In this document: piece by piece, positions 45,790 to 53,504 of the stretch
How the letters are laid out: each line of letters starts with the position of its first letter
Numbering within the stretch: the stretch's first letter is position 1
Source of the DNA: JAVEDQ01 sp963783105
GTDB lineage: Bacteria; Actinomycetota; Actinomycetes; Frankiales; Frankiaceae
NCBI GenBank assembly: GCA_963783105.1
Contig: CAWAMI010000009.1
Span: 1 to 64,000 of the forward strand
Length of the DNA stretch: 64,000 nt
Direction: 5' to 3'
Translations under genes and position numbers: made by a program
Notes under the pieces: generated by a model
What the model saw: only the letters and a program-made list of their open reading frames with translations
Databases searched by the model: none
Told to the model about the DNA's origin: nothing

Positions 45790-47156
45790 GGCTGTCGTCC
45801 CGTGATCCGACGGGCTCGGCGAACGCCTGCCGCGCGTGGCGGGCGCGTGCGGCCAGCGAGGGCCACAGCGCGTCCGCTTCCTCCGCGTCTCGGGCGTGGG
45901 CGGCGGCGCGCCAGCTCCGGCCGACCAGGTCGACGTGCACCGTCGCGAGCCGCAGCGCCCGGGCGTAGGGCCCCTGCACGAGCCGGAGGCTCTGCACCTT
46001 CGCCAGCGGCACGATGACGAACAGCCGCTGCAGCCGCCCGGACGCGCAGACGACGTAGCGGTCGTCGGACCAGAGGCCGAGGTTCGGGTACGACAGCGGC
46101 GCCTTGGCCCGCGCGCGGCCCGGCGGCTTCGCGGCCCGGGCCCGGTGCGGGTCGACGTCCGGCAGCACCCGCGCGAGTACGCGACGGGCGTCGTCCACAC
46201 TGCCGACCGGCAGCAGTGCGCGGTCCGGGAAGGCGGTGTCGTCGCCGCTGCGGCGTGCGGTGCGCTGCTTCGCGACGTCGATCTCGAGCCGACACCAGCC
46301 GAACGGACGCCAGAGCAACGGCTCGACCCAGCGGACCGCCTGAACGCGGGGCAGCGGCACCGTCTCGTGCCGGGTGCCGAGCAGGCCGCCGTCGACGCGC
46401 AGCCCATCCGGGTGCGTCGGCGACGGTCAGGTTGAACTCGGTGTTGAGCTTGCGCCACACCAGCGTCGCGACCGCGGCGATGGCCGGCAGCAGCGACAGC
46501 GCGACCGCCGGCGAGCCGGTGAGCAACCCGACCACGATGGCGGCGACGAGCAGGCCGAGCAGCAGGACCATCGGCGTCCCGAGCAGCGTCGAGCCCACGA
46601 GCCGGGTGTTGTCGACGCGGAACAGCACGTTCCCCACCGGCGCCGGGGTGTCCGAGGCCAGGCCGTGCACCACGGCGAGCAGTTCCGCGCGCACCCGGTG
46701 CGCCTCCTGCTCGGGGAGGTAGGCGAGCCGTCCCCGGCCCGATCCCGAGCCCGCGACCTGGACGTCCAGCTCGGCGAGCCCGAAGATCCGTGCGAGCAGC
46801 GGCCGGTTGACGTCGATCGCCTGCACCCGGGCCAGCGGCAACCGGATCGACTGGCGGCGGATCAGCCCGGTCTCGATCTGCAGCTCCGTCCCGGCCACGC
46901 GCCACTGCGTCACGAGCCAGGAGACGACGCCGGCGACGACCCCGAGCAGCAGGATGCCCGCCTCGATGCCGAGGCCCACGGCGTCGCCGGACGACGTCGC
47001 CACCCGCGGCACGATGATCACCGCGACGAGACCGACGGTGCGGCCGAAGGTGATGGCCGGCGAGAGGGGGTGCAGCCGCGTCCAGGTGACGGGGATGTCG
47101 TCGGAGGCGCCGACCATCCGGTCGGCGGTGCGCTCCTCGCTCTGCTGGTCGCTCAC
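45782..47156 (-). pseudogene. PH-domain (YdbT-like) membrane protein, frameshifted once
   Basis: Bacterial PH (bPH2) domain protein paired with the next one. The first frame (47156 to about 46420) has DDIPVTWTRLHPLSPAITFG, two N-terminal helices, TGLIRRQSIRLPLARVQAID, then helices near residues 160-215 and KLNTEFNLTVADAP. The second frame (about 46410 to 45782) continues DGLRVDGGLLGTRHETVPLP, RVQAVRWVEPLLWRPFGWCR and the last PH repeat with AKVQSLRLVQGPYAR. A one-base change near 46405-46425 restores a single protein of about 457 residues with three PH repeats. No conserved part is missing. Confidence 0.82.
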
Positions 47157-47623
47157 AGCCCCGCGCCGCGGGCCTCGCCGAGGGCGGCCAACCGGTCCCG
47201 CAGCCGCTGCGCCTCGGGCAACGCCAGCCCGGGGATGTAGGCGTCCGTGGTCGCGGCGGCCGTGTGCAGCTGCACCGTCGCCAGCCCGAACCACCGGTCG
47301 ATCGGCCCGGCGGTGACGTCGAGGAACTGCATCCGCCCGTACGGGACCACCGACAGGCGGCGGACCATCAGCCCGCGCGCGACGATCAGGTCGTCCTCAC
47401 GCTCCCGGTAGCTCCAGGAGCGGTAGCGGCCGCGCAGCCCCACCCAGATCAGGGCGGTTACGATGAGCAGCCCGGCCAGGACACCGATCGTCACCGCGAC
47501 GGGGGCGAGGAACCCGCACACCAGCCCCGCGGCCGCCAGAACCGGCGCGGCGACGAGCGCGAGCAGAGTCTGCCGCGCCGTCCAGAGGCGCGGGGACGGG
47601 CGCGCAGCGGGCGTGTCGTCCAC
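47153..47623 (-). CDS. PH-domain (YdbS-like) membrane protein
   Basis: 156 residues: two adjacent membrane helices (TLLALVAAPVLAAAGLVCGF and VTIGVLAGLLIVTALIWVGL) and one bPH2 domain with DDLIVARGLMVRRLSVVPYG, RMQFLDVTAGPIDRWFGLAT and VQLHTAAATTDAYIPGL. Its stop overlaps the GTG of the YdbT-like gene by 4 bases, the usual ydbS-ydbT order. Function of the pair is unknown; homologues affect envelope stress or bacteriocin resistance. Confidence 0.87.
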   Translation of the reverse strand: MDDTPAARPSPRLWTARQTLLALVAAPVLAAAGLVCGFLAPVAVTIGVLAGLLIVTALIWVGLRGRYRSWSYREREDDLIVARGLMVRRLSVVPYGRMQFLDVTAGPIDRWFGLATVQLHTAAATTDAYIPGLALPEAQRLRDRLAALGEARGAGL

Positions 47624-47675
47624 GGACCACCTCCTCCTCGTCTGCGCTCGTCCGGGGCCGCCGGCGATCGTGTGC

Positions 47676-48533
47676 TCAGCGCACGACCCGGATGAGACCT
47701 TCCTGAACCACGCTCACCGCAAGCGAACCATCCCGCCGCCACATCCGCCCGGCGGCGAGGCCGCGGCTCCCCGATGCCGACGGCGACCACTGGTCGTAGA
47801 GCAGCCAGTCATCGGCGCGGAACGGGCGGTGGAACCACATCGCGTGGTCCAGGCTCGCCCCGACGACGTTGCCGCTCTGCCAGGCCAGGCCGTGCGGGAG
47901 CAGGACGCTGTCGAGCAGCACCATGTCGCTGGCGTAGGTCGCGACGCAGACCTGGAGAAGCGGGTCGTCCGGCAGCCGGCCGTCGGCCCGCAGCCACACC
48001 TGGGACGTCGGCTCCTGCGGGCCCTTGCCGAGCGCGGCGCGCGGCGGGTCACCGATGTATCGGACGTCGACCGGCCGGGGCCGGGTGTACCAGGCGCCGA
48101 GCTCGTGCTGGTAGGGCGCGAAGCGCTCGGAGAACGTCGGCAGTTCCTCCGGGGAGGGCACCCCCGTCGGCATCCCCGTCTGGTGCTCGACGCCCGGCTG
48201 GTCGAGCTGGAACGACGCGGACAGGTTGAAGATCGGCTTGCCGTGCTGGACGGCGACGACGCGGCGGGTGGTGAACGAGCGCCCGTCGCGCATCCGGTCG
48301 ACCTGGTAGACGATCGGGATCGCCGGGTCGCCGCCGCGGAGGAAGTACGCGTGCAGGCTGTGCACGTGCCGGTCGGCCGGAACGGTGCGCCCGGCCGCGA
48401 CGAGCGCCTGGCCGGCGACCTGACCGCCGAAGACGCGCTGCAGCTTCTCGTCCGGGCTGGTGCCGCGGAACATGTCGAGCTCGATCTGCTCGAGGTCCAG
48501 GATGTGCAGCAGCTGGTCGAGGGCATCGGTCAC
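47676..48533 (-). CDS. tesB: Acyl-CoA thioesterase II (TesB-like)
   Basis: 285-residue double-hotdog thioesterase hydrolysing acyl-CoA. Family blocks: LEQIELDMFRGTSPDEKLQR, VFGGQVAGQALVAAGRTV, HSLHAYFLRGGDPAIPIVYQ, and in the second hotdog VGASLDHAMWFHRPFRADDW with the catalytic Asp in SLDHAMWFH. GTG 48533 is preferred over the TTG three codons earlier by comparison with the family start TDALDQLL. Confidence 0.92.
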   Translation of the reverse strand: MTDALDQLLHILDLEQIELDMFRGTSPDEKLQRVFGGQVAGQALVAAGRTVPADRHVHSLHAYFLRGGDPAIPIVYQVDRMRDGRSFTTRRVVAVQHGKPIFNLSASFQLDQPGVEHQTGMPTGVPSPEELPTFSERFAPYQHELGAWYTRPRPVDVRYIGDPPRAALGKGPQEPTSQVWLRADGRLPDDPLLQVCVATYASDMVLLDSVLLPHGLAWQSGNVVGASLDHAMWFHRPFRADDWLLYDQWSPSASGSRGLAAGRMWRRDGSLAVSVVQEGLIRVVR

Positions 48534-48563
48534 GAGGGACAATCTTGCCCTGAAGGAGGTGTC

Positions 48564-48713
48564 GTGACCGAATCGGACGATCTGTCAGTGCGGAGCCGGG
48601 ACGAGGACGCCGTCGGGTGGGGCGACGAGCGCGACGAGCGGGGCAGCGGCGCCGCCGACGCCGAGCTCGAGCGGCTGCTCGCCGAGCGGCCGCCGCACCA
48701 CGACCGGGACTGA
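48564..48713 (+). CDS. Small acidic protein, unknown function
   Basis: 49 residues, very acidic: VTESDDLSVRSRDEDAVGWG, then DERDERGSGAADAELERLLA and ERPPHHDRD. A strong ribosome site aaggaggt lies 3 bases before the GTG. Similar tiny acidic proteins ending ERPPHxxD occur in Actinobacteria (memory, unsearched). Divergent from tesB, so they share a 30-bp promoter gap, which is tight. Confidence 0.65.
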   Translation: MTESDDLSVRSRDEDAVGWGDERDERGSGAADAELERLLAERPPHHDRD

Positions 48714-48716
48714 CCG

Positions 48717-49271
48717 CTAGATCGTCTCGAGCTTCGTCGCGAGCCAGGAATCGCCGCTCCGGGTGAGCGTCACCCGCTCCCGCAACCGCTGCGTCGTGTC
48801 CCCGCTCGCCGGGCTCGTGATCTGCTGGTCGACGAAGGCGACGACGACGGCGCGGTCGCCCTCCCGCGTGACCAGCCCGAGGTCGACGACCGTGCCCTTG
48901 GCGTCGCGCGAGTTGTCGCGGGTGGCGGTGGCGAACTCGCCGTCGTCGGCCAGCGACTTGCTCAGCTCGCCTTTCAGCGGCTCGGCCGTGAGCGGCAGCA
49001 CCGCCTTGAGCTGGTCGTTCAGCTTCGTGTGGTCGTAGGTCGTGACCTTCTCGAGCAGCTGACGGGCGGCGTCGAGGGCCGGACCGTCGTCGCTGCTGGG
49101 GAACCCGGGCGGCGCCGTCGGGGTCGGGCTCGCGGCCGGCCGTTTGGACGGCGAGGGCGGCGCGCTCGTCGTGCTGCCGGAGCTGCAGCCCGCCACCGCG
49201 AGGGTCAGGGCCGTGACCGGCACGAGGAAGGCTGTCCAACTCGTAGCGGCGCGCGACACGCGGTACTGCAT
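48717..49271 (-). CDS. Lipoprotein, Mce-associated/NTF2-like, unknown function
   Basis: 184 residues from ATG 49271. Lipoprotein signal FLVPVTALTLAVAGCSSGST, a Pro/Ser/Thr linker (about 35-60), then an alpha+beta domain: DAARQLLEKVTTYDHTKLND, AKGTVVDLGLVTREGDRAVV and RERVTLTRSGDSWLATKLET. The layout recalls Mce-associated (Rv0177-like) proteins. No mce genes are nearby. An in-frame start 7 codons upstream lies in the 16-bp repeat and is less likely. Confidence 0.72.
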   Translation of the reverse strand: MQYRVSRAATSWTAFLVPVTALTLAVAGCSSGSTTSAPPSPSKRPAASPTPTAPPGFPSSDDGPALDAARQLLEKVTTYDHTKLNDQLKAVLPLTAEPLKGELSKSLADDGEFATATRDNSRDAKGTVVDLGLVTREGDRAVVVAFVDQQITSPASGDTTQRLRERVTLTRSGDSWLATKLETI

Positions 49272-49316
49272 ATCACCCCATGTCCATATCACCCCATGTC
49301 CCCATCAACCCATGTC
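49269..49316. repeat. Three tandem copies of a 16-bp repeat
   Basis: catatcaccccatgtc at 49269 and 49285 is identical, and cccatcaacccatgtc at 49301 is a variant. It bridges the end of the FAD oxidase gene (stop 49305) and the lipoprotein start (49271). The third copy encodes the last residues of the oxidase. Confidence 0.85.
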
Positions 49317-50936
49317 CGTCGAAGATGACGTCGAGGCGCCTCGGCCCGGCGACCACAGGCCCGGGTTGAGGACGCCGGCCGGGTCGACCGCGGCCTTGGC
49401 CCCGGCGAGCGCGGCCGCGAACACCGGCGGACGCTGCCGCTGGTACCAGGGCGCGTGGTCGCGACCGACGGCGTGGTGATGGGTGATCGTGCCTCCGGCG
49501 GCCAGGACGGCCTCGCTCGCCGCCGACTTGATCTCCCGCCACTGGCTCATCTCGCTGCCGCGACGCGCGGGGGCGAGCACGGTGAAGTACGGCGCGGCAC
49601 CGTCCGGGTAGACGTGGGTGAGCCGGCAGGTGACCCGCCCCGCGCCGCAGATCTCGCGCACCGCGGCCTGGGTCGCCTCCGTCACCGACCGGTACAGCTG
49701 ATCGAACCGGTCCCAGGTGCATGCGGTCTCGAACGTCTCGACGACGATCCCGAGCAGCACGAGGCGCTCCCGCAGCAGCGGCGCCGCCTTGAACGAGGCC
49801 CGCCAGGCGTCGCCGGACGACGCCCCCTGCTCGGACTGCGAGGTCTCGGATGCGAGTCGCAGCCCGGCGGCGCGGACCAGCTCGACGGCGGCGTCGAGTT
49901 CCGCCTCGACGGGCGCCGCCGCCGACTCCGCCCCGAGAACCAGCAGCGCCGCAGCGGGGTCGACGCCGGCAGGCAGTGCGCCGGACGTCGCCGCTTCGGC
50001 CCCGTCGATCAACCGGCACGTCGCCGGCGCGAGCCCGGCCTGCACGAGCTGCCGCACCGCCTCGGCCCCCGCCGGGAACGACGATGCGAGCAGCGTCGCC
50101 GACGCGCGGTACCGCGGCCGATCCTGCAGCCGGAGCCACACGTCGGTGATGACGCCGAGCGTGCCCTCGCTGCCGAGCAGCATGCGGTCCGGGCTCGGAC
50201 CCGCGCCGGAACCGGGCAGCCGCCGCGACTCCCACCAGCCGCTCGGGGTGCAGGCGCGCACCGACTCGACGAGGTCGTCGATGTGCTGCAGGCGTGCGGC
50301 GTAGTGACCGGCGGCCCGGGTGGCGACCCACCCGCCCACGCTCGACCGCTCGTAGGACTGGGGGAAGAACCGCATGCTCAGCCCGTGCGGCTTGAGCGCC
50401 TCGTCCGCCGCGGGACCGAGGGTCCCGGCGCCGAGCCGCGCCGCCCGGCTGGTGCGGTCGAGCTCGCGGACCCCGGCGAGCAAGCCGAGGTCGAGGCTCA
50501 CCAGCGGGCGGTCGGCGGCCTCCGGCACCGGCCCGACCCCACCGACGACGCTCGTCCCGCCGCCGAAGGGCACGACGCCGACGCCGGCGTCGCTCGCCCA
50601 CGAGAGGACGTTCTCGACGTCGTCGTCGGTACGGGGACGCAGGACGAGGTCGGGCCGCGGCTCGACCTGCCCGGTGAGCCCGCGGACGAGGTCGAGGTAG
50701 CTGCGGCCGAGGGCGTGCCGCGCCCGGTCGACGGGGTCGTCGGACGCGAGACCGCGCAGCGCGGCCGGCGGGGCGACGCGTGGGACGGCGGCATCCGGCA
50801 GGGGCGCCGGTTGGAGCCGCCCACCGGGAGCGAAGCCCAGCGTGGTGGCGAGCAGCGGGGCGAGGGCGTCGAGCTCCTCGGCGCGCGGGGCGTCGGACGG
50901 CTCGCCCCACCCCCAGACCGCGTAGGGCGTCGTCAT
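49305..50936 (-). CDS. FAD-binding oxidase, alkyl-DHAP synthase-like
   Basis: 543 residues of the vanillyl-alcohol-oxidase fold. FAD domain: DLVLRPRTDDDVENVLSWAS, GVVPFGGGTSVVGGVGPV, FFPQSYERSSVGGWVATRAA and DRMLLGSEGTLGVITDVWLR. Cap domain ends with the AGPS-type active-site run GGTITHHHAVGRDHAPWYQR. AGPS makes ether-lipid precursors in eukaryotes; bacterial relatives include D-lactate-type dehydrogenases, so the substrate is open. It is probably transcribed with the downstream lipoprotein. Confidence 0.85.
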   Translation of the reverse strand: MTTPYAVWGWGEPSDAPRAEELDALAPLLATTLGFAPGGRLQPAPLPDAAVPRVAPPAALRGLASDDPVDRARHALGRSYLDLVRGLTGQVEPRPDLVLRPRTDDDVENVLSWASDAGVGVVPFGGGTSVVGGVGPVPEAADRPLVSLDLGLLAGVRELDRTSRAARLGAGTLGPAADEALKPHGLSMRFFPQSYERSSVGGWVATRAAGHYAARLQHIDDLVESVRACTPSGWWESRRLPGSGAGPSPDRMLLGSEGTLGVITDVWLRLQDRPRYRASATLLASSFPAGAEAVRQLVQAGLAPATCRLIDGAEAATSGALPAGVDPAAALLVLGAESAAAPVEAELDAAVELVRAAGLRLASETSQSEQGASSGDAWRASFKAAPLLRERLVLLGIVVETFETACTWDRFDQLYRSVTEATQAAVREICGAGRVTCRLTHVYPDGAAPYFTVLAPARRGSEMSQWREIKSAASEAVLAAGGTITHHHAVGRDHAPWYQRQRPPVFAAALAGAKAAVDPAGVLNPGLWSPGRGASTSSSTDMG

Positions 50937-50966
50937 GCGTACGAGGGTGTCACCACCCCGGGCGGA

Positions 50967-51356
50967 TCAGGCGGCGGAGGAGGCCGACCCGCCGCGCGAA
51001 CCCGAGCCGGACGAGCTCGAGGAGCCGCTCGAGCTGCTGGTGCTCCCGCTGCTCGACGACTCGGACTTCGAGGCGGACTTCGACTCGGACTTCGAGGCGG
51101 ACGGCGCGCCCTCGGACGACTTCTCCGCCGGCTTGTCGGACTTGCCGTTGGAGCTCGCCGCCGTACCGGAGCCGTTGCCGGAGCGGCTGTCGTTGCGGTA
51201 GAAGCCGGAGCCCTTGAACACGACGCCGACCGAACCGAACTTCTTGCGCAGGCGGCCCGAGCACGCGGGGCAGTCGGTCAGCGCCGGATCGCTGAAGCTC
51301 TGCACCGCTTCGAGGTCCTGCCCGCAGGCGGTGCACATGTACTGATAGGTCGGCAC
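50967..51356 (-). CDS. FmdB-family zinc-ribbon protein
   Basis: 129 residues. Zinc ribbon with two CxxC pairs in MPTYQYMCTACGQDLEAV and LTDCPACSGRLRKKFG, then VGVVFKGSGFYRND, the FmdB hallmark. The C-terminal half is a low-complexity Ser/Gly/Lys tail (about residues 58-129), likely disordered. FmdB proteins are putative regulators of amidase or stress genes. Confidence 0.9.
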   Translation of the reverse strand: MPTYQYMCTACGQDLEAVQSFSDPALTDCPACSGRLRKKFGSVGVVFKGSGFYRNDSRSGNGSGTAASSNGKSDKPAEKSSEGAPSASKSESKSASKSESSSSGSTSSSSGSSSSSGSGSRGGSASSAA

Positions 51357-51480
51357 GGTTCCTCCGGTCTCACCCGCCGCTTGCCATTAGCACTCGGCGC
51401 TCCTGACTGCCAATGATAGGGAACGCCGCGAGGTCCTGTCTCCATCCCATCGGCGCCGCACGCCTCCGCGCCAGCGGCCG

Positions 51481-51575
51481 ACGCCGGATCAGGCGATGTC
51501 GGTTGGGCGCCTACACCGGATCCGGTGTTGCCCCCACCCGCGACCTCGTGCTGCCGACAACACCCGATCAGGCGT
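51481..51575. repeat. Palindrome-headed 47-bp repeat, locus E (inverted orientation)
   Basis: acaccggatccggtgt at 51513 is a perfect 16-bp palindrome; acacccgatcaggcgt follows exactly 47 bp later at 51560; a decayed head acgccggatcaggcga is at 51481. The last head read on the other strand is acgcctgatcgggtgt, the form that starts the other arrays, so this array runs in the opposite direction. It lies in the gap 51357-51596, where I see no gene. Confidence 0.8.
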
Positions 51576-51596
51576 GCACCCGCGGGTGCCTCCGGC

Positions 51597-52124
51597 TCAG
51601 GCGGGCGCGAGCCGCGAGATCCCGACCCCGCCCGGGGTGTCGGCCCCGTAGCGCGCCTTCTCCTTCTCGAGGTCCAGCGGACCGATGCGCGTGCGGGCGG
51701 CGAGGGCGGCGTCGTCGAGCAGGTCGGCGGGGATGAGCCAGACGACCTCGAACTCGAGGCCGTCGGGGTCCTTGCCGTAGAGGCTCTTCGTCGTGCCGTG
51801 GTCGGATGCCCCGACGAGTCCGCCGGCGTCGGCCAGGGCGGTCGCGATGCGCTCGAGGTCGCTCAGGGTGTCGACCTCCCATGCCAGGTGGTACAGCCCC
51901 ACGGCCCCGCGGCCGGCCGGCGACGCGGTCGCGGCCTCGCCGACCTCGAACAGGCCGAGGTCGTGGTCGTTCCTCGAACCGGGTGCCTGGAGGAACGCGG
52001 CGCCGGAGAATCCCTGCGGGACCATGGACACGGGGCGGAAGCCGAGGACGTTGCTGTAGAAGTCGACACTGCGCCGCACGTCGCGGACGTAGAGGACAGC
52101 GTGGTTGAGGCGGTGGATGGGCAT
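51597..52124 (-). CDS. VOC-family (glyoxalase/extradiol-dioxygenase-like) protein
   Basis: 175 residues: two beta-alpha-beta-beta-beta modules. Probable metal ligands are His7 in MPIHRLNHAVLYVRDV, His in VGLYHLAWEVDTLSDL and Glu in GLEFEVVWLIP, the type I extradiol or ring-cleavage set. The SLYGKDPDGLEFE block is also typical. Divergent from a MarR regulator, with a perfect inverted repeat between, so it is probably the regulator's target. Substrate unknown, perhaps a catecholic compound. Confidence 0.85.
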   Translation of the reverse strand: MPIHRLNHAVLYVRDVRRSVDFYSNVLGFRPVSMVPQGFSGAAFLQAPGSRNDHDLGLFEVGEAATASPAGRGAVGLYHLAWEVDTLSDLERIATALADAGGLVGASDHGTTKSLYGKDPDGLEFEVVWLIPADLLDDAALAARTRIGPLDLEKEKARYGADTPGGVGISRLAPA

Positions 52125-52200
52125 GGCCGGCTCCTGTGGTCAAGGCGTCGGGGGGAATCGACGGTTCGGGCGGGGCCCGGTGCTGACAGTAGACGTAACA

Positions 52201-52216
52201 AGTTGAGACTTCAACT
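52201..52216. promoter_or_regulatory. Perfect inverted repeat AGTTGA-N4-TCAACT, candidate MarR operator
   Basis: 16-bp palindrome in the 113-bp gap between the divergent VOC and MarR genes, 22 bp before the MarR start. Size and half-site form are typical of MarR-family operators, and AT content is high for this genome. Confidence 0.65.
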
Positions 52217-52237
52217 GATTCCGGGTAGGATGGCGTC

Positions 52238-52726
52238 ATGACGCGATGGCTCGACGAACAGGAGCAGCAGACCTGGCGCGCCTTCCTGTCCGCGACCCAG
52301 CTGCTGTTCGACCAGCTGGACCGGGAGCTGCAGGCCGACGCGAAGATGCCGCACGCGTACTACGAGATCCTCGTGCACCTGTCCGAGTCCCCGCAGCGGA
52401 CGATGCGGATGAGCTCGCTGGCCGACGCGACCCTGTCGTCCCGGTCCCGGCTGAGCCACGCCGTCTCCCGCCTCGAGGAGGCCGGGTGGGTCGAGCGCCG
52501 CAGCTGCCCGACCGATCGTCGCGGCCAGCTGGCGGTCCTCACCGACGCCGGCTTCGCGGCGCTGGAGGAGGCGGCGCCCGGCCACGTCGAGGGCGTGCGC
52601 TCCCACCTGTTCGACCCGCTGTCCCCGGAGCAGCTCGCGGCGCTGCGGGACATCAGCCAGACGCTGCTCGCGCCGCTGGTCGCGGCACGTGAACCGAAGG
52701 GCCAGCGCGCGGGGGTCGACTGCTGA
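52238..52726 (+). CDS. MarR-family transcriptional regulator
   Basis: 162 residues. Winged-helix core: AYYEILVHLSESPQRTMRMS, SLADATLSSRSRLSHAVSRL as recognition helix, then EEAGWVERRSCPTDRRGQLA with the wing Asp-Arg. Helical dimer ends on both sides. It likely represses itself and the divergent VOC gene through the palindrome at 52201-52216. Ligand unknown, possibly aromatic. Confidence 0.9.
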   Translation: MTRWLDEQEQQTWRAFLSATQLLFDQLDRELQADAKMPHAYYEILVHLSESPQRTMRMSSLADATLSSRSRLSHAVSRLEEAGWVERRSCPTDRRGQLAVLTDAGFAALEEAAPGHVEGVRSHLFDPLSPEQLAALRDISQTLLAPLVAAREPKGQRAGVDC

Positions 52727-52742
52727 CGGTCCGCTCGCGGAC

Positions 52743-53504
52743 CTACCGCAGCCGCCGGCTCACCGCCGCCATCGCGACGCGCGCCTCGTCGAGCACCCGG
52801 GACCGACCCGGCGCGGGCAGCCGCACGCGCCGGCGCAGCATCGCCGCATCCACCCGGTGGACGGCCTCGCGTCGCCGCAGCGCGGCCGTCCGCAGCGCGA
52901 TGGACAACGCGACCGACACCTCGTCCTGCACGAACGCCCAGTGCGGCGTGTAGGCGGGGATGACGACGCCGGCGCCGGGCTGCAGCGGCCACTCGCGCCG
53001 CTGGTCCGGCAGTTCGCGCAGGTTCTCGCGGGCGGGCCCGAACCGCCGGCGGAGCTCCGCCTCGACGTCCTGCCGCCGCGAGAAGGCACCCGTGCCCAGC
53101 CGCTTGCGCCCCTGCAGCTGCAGCAGCAGCACGTCGTAGGTGTCCATGTGCGCGGGCGTGATGCCGCCGGAGCTGGAGCAGACGAGCGAGAGGACCACCT
53201 CCACCCCCGGCCCGACGAGCCCCCGCACCCGGTCCGCGACCGGCCGCAGCAGCACATCGTCCTGCACCCCGAACAGCGTCAGCCAGGTGCCGTTCTCCGC
53301 CAGCTTCCGCACGGCCTCCTCGGCCGATACCCGCCGCGACTGGCGCCGCCCACTCGGATGCAGCAGGGGCAGGTCGGACTGGTGCTGCTCGACCGCACCG
53401 CAGTGCCGACCCGCGATCGCCGTCAGCTCCGCCGGCGAGATCCGCAGGTCGTGCCGTACGGGGTACGGCGCCTCGTGCGTGCGCCGGAGCCCGTCGAGCT
53501 TCAT
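52743..53504 (-). CDS. JmjC/cupin-type Fe(II) oxygenase of the RiPP cluster (enzyme 1)
   Basis: 253 residues with a double-stranded beta-helix. HxD...H iron ligands: His119 and Asp121 in GITPAHMDTYDVLLLQL, His188 in GVVIPAYTPHWAFVQDEVSV; Lys134 or Arg135 in QGRKRLGTG could bind 2-oxoglutarate. It resembles ribosomal-oxygenase-type cupin/JmjC proteins that hydroxylate residues in proteins. Its start overlaps the end of the second oxygenase gene by 4 bases. Directly upstream of the pair is a precursor-like peptide gene, so peptide hydroxylation is the favoured role; that is inference. Confidence 0.75.
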   Translation of the reverse strand: MKLDGLRRTHEAPYPVRHDLRISPAELTAIAGRHCGAVEQHQSDLPLLHPSGRRQSRRVSAEEAVRKLAENGTWLTLFGVQDDVLLRPVADRVRGLVGPGVEVVLSLVCSSSGGITPAHMDTYDVLLLQLQGRKRLGTGAFSRRQDVEAELRRRFGPARENLRELPDQRREWPLQPGAGVVIPAYTPHWAFVQDEVSVALSIALRTAALRRREAVHRVDAAMLRRRVRLPAPGRSRVLDEARVAMAAVSRRLR

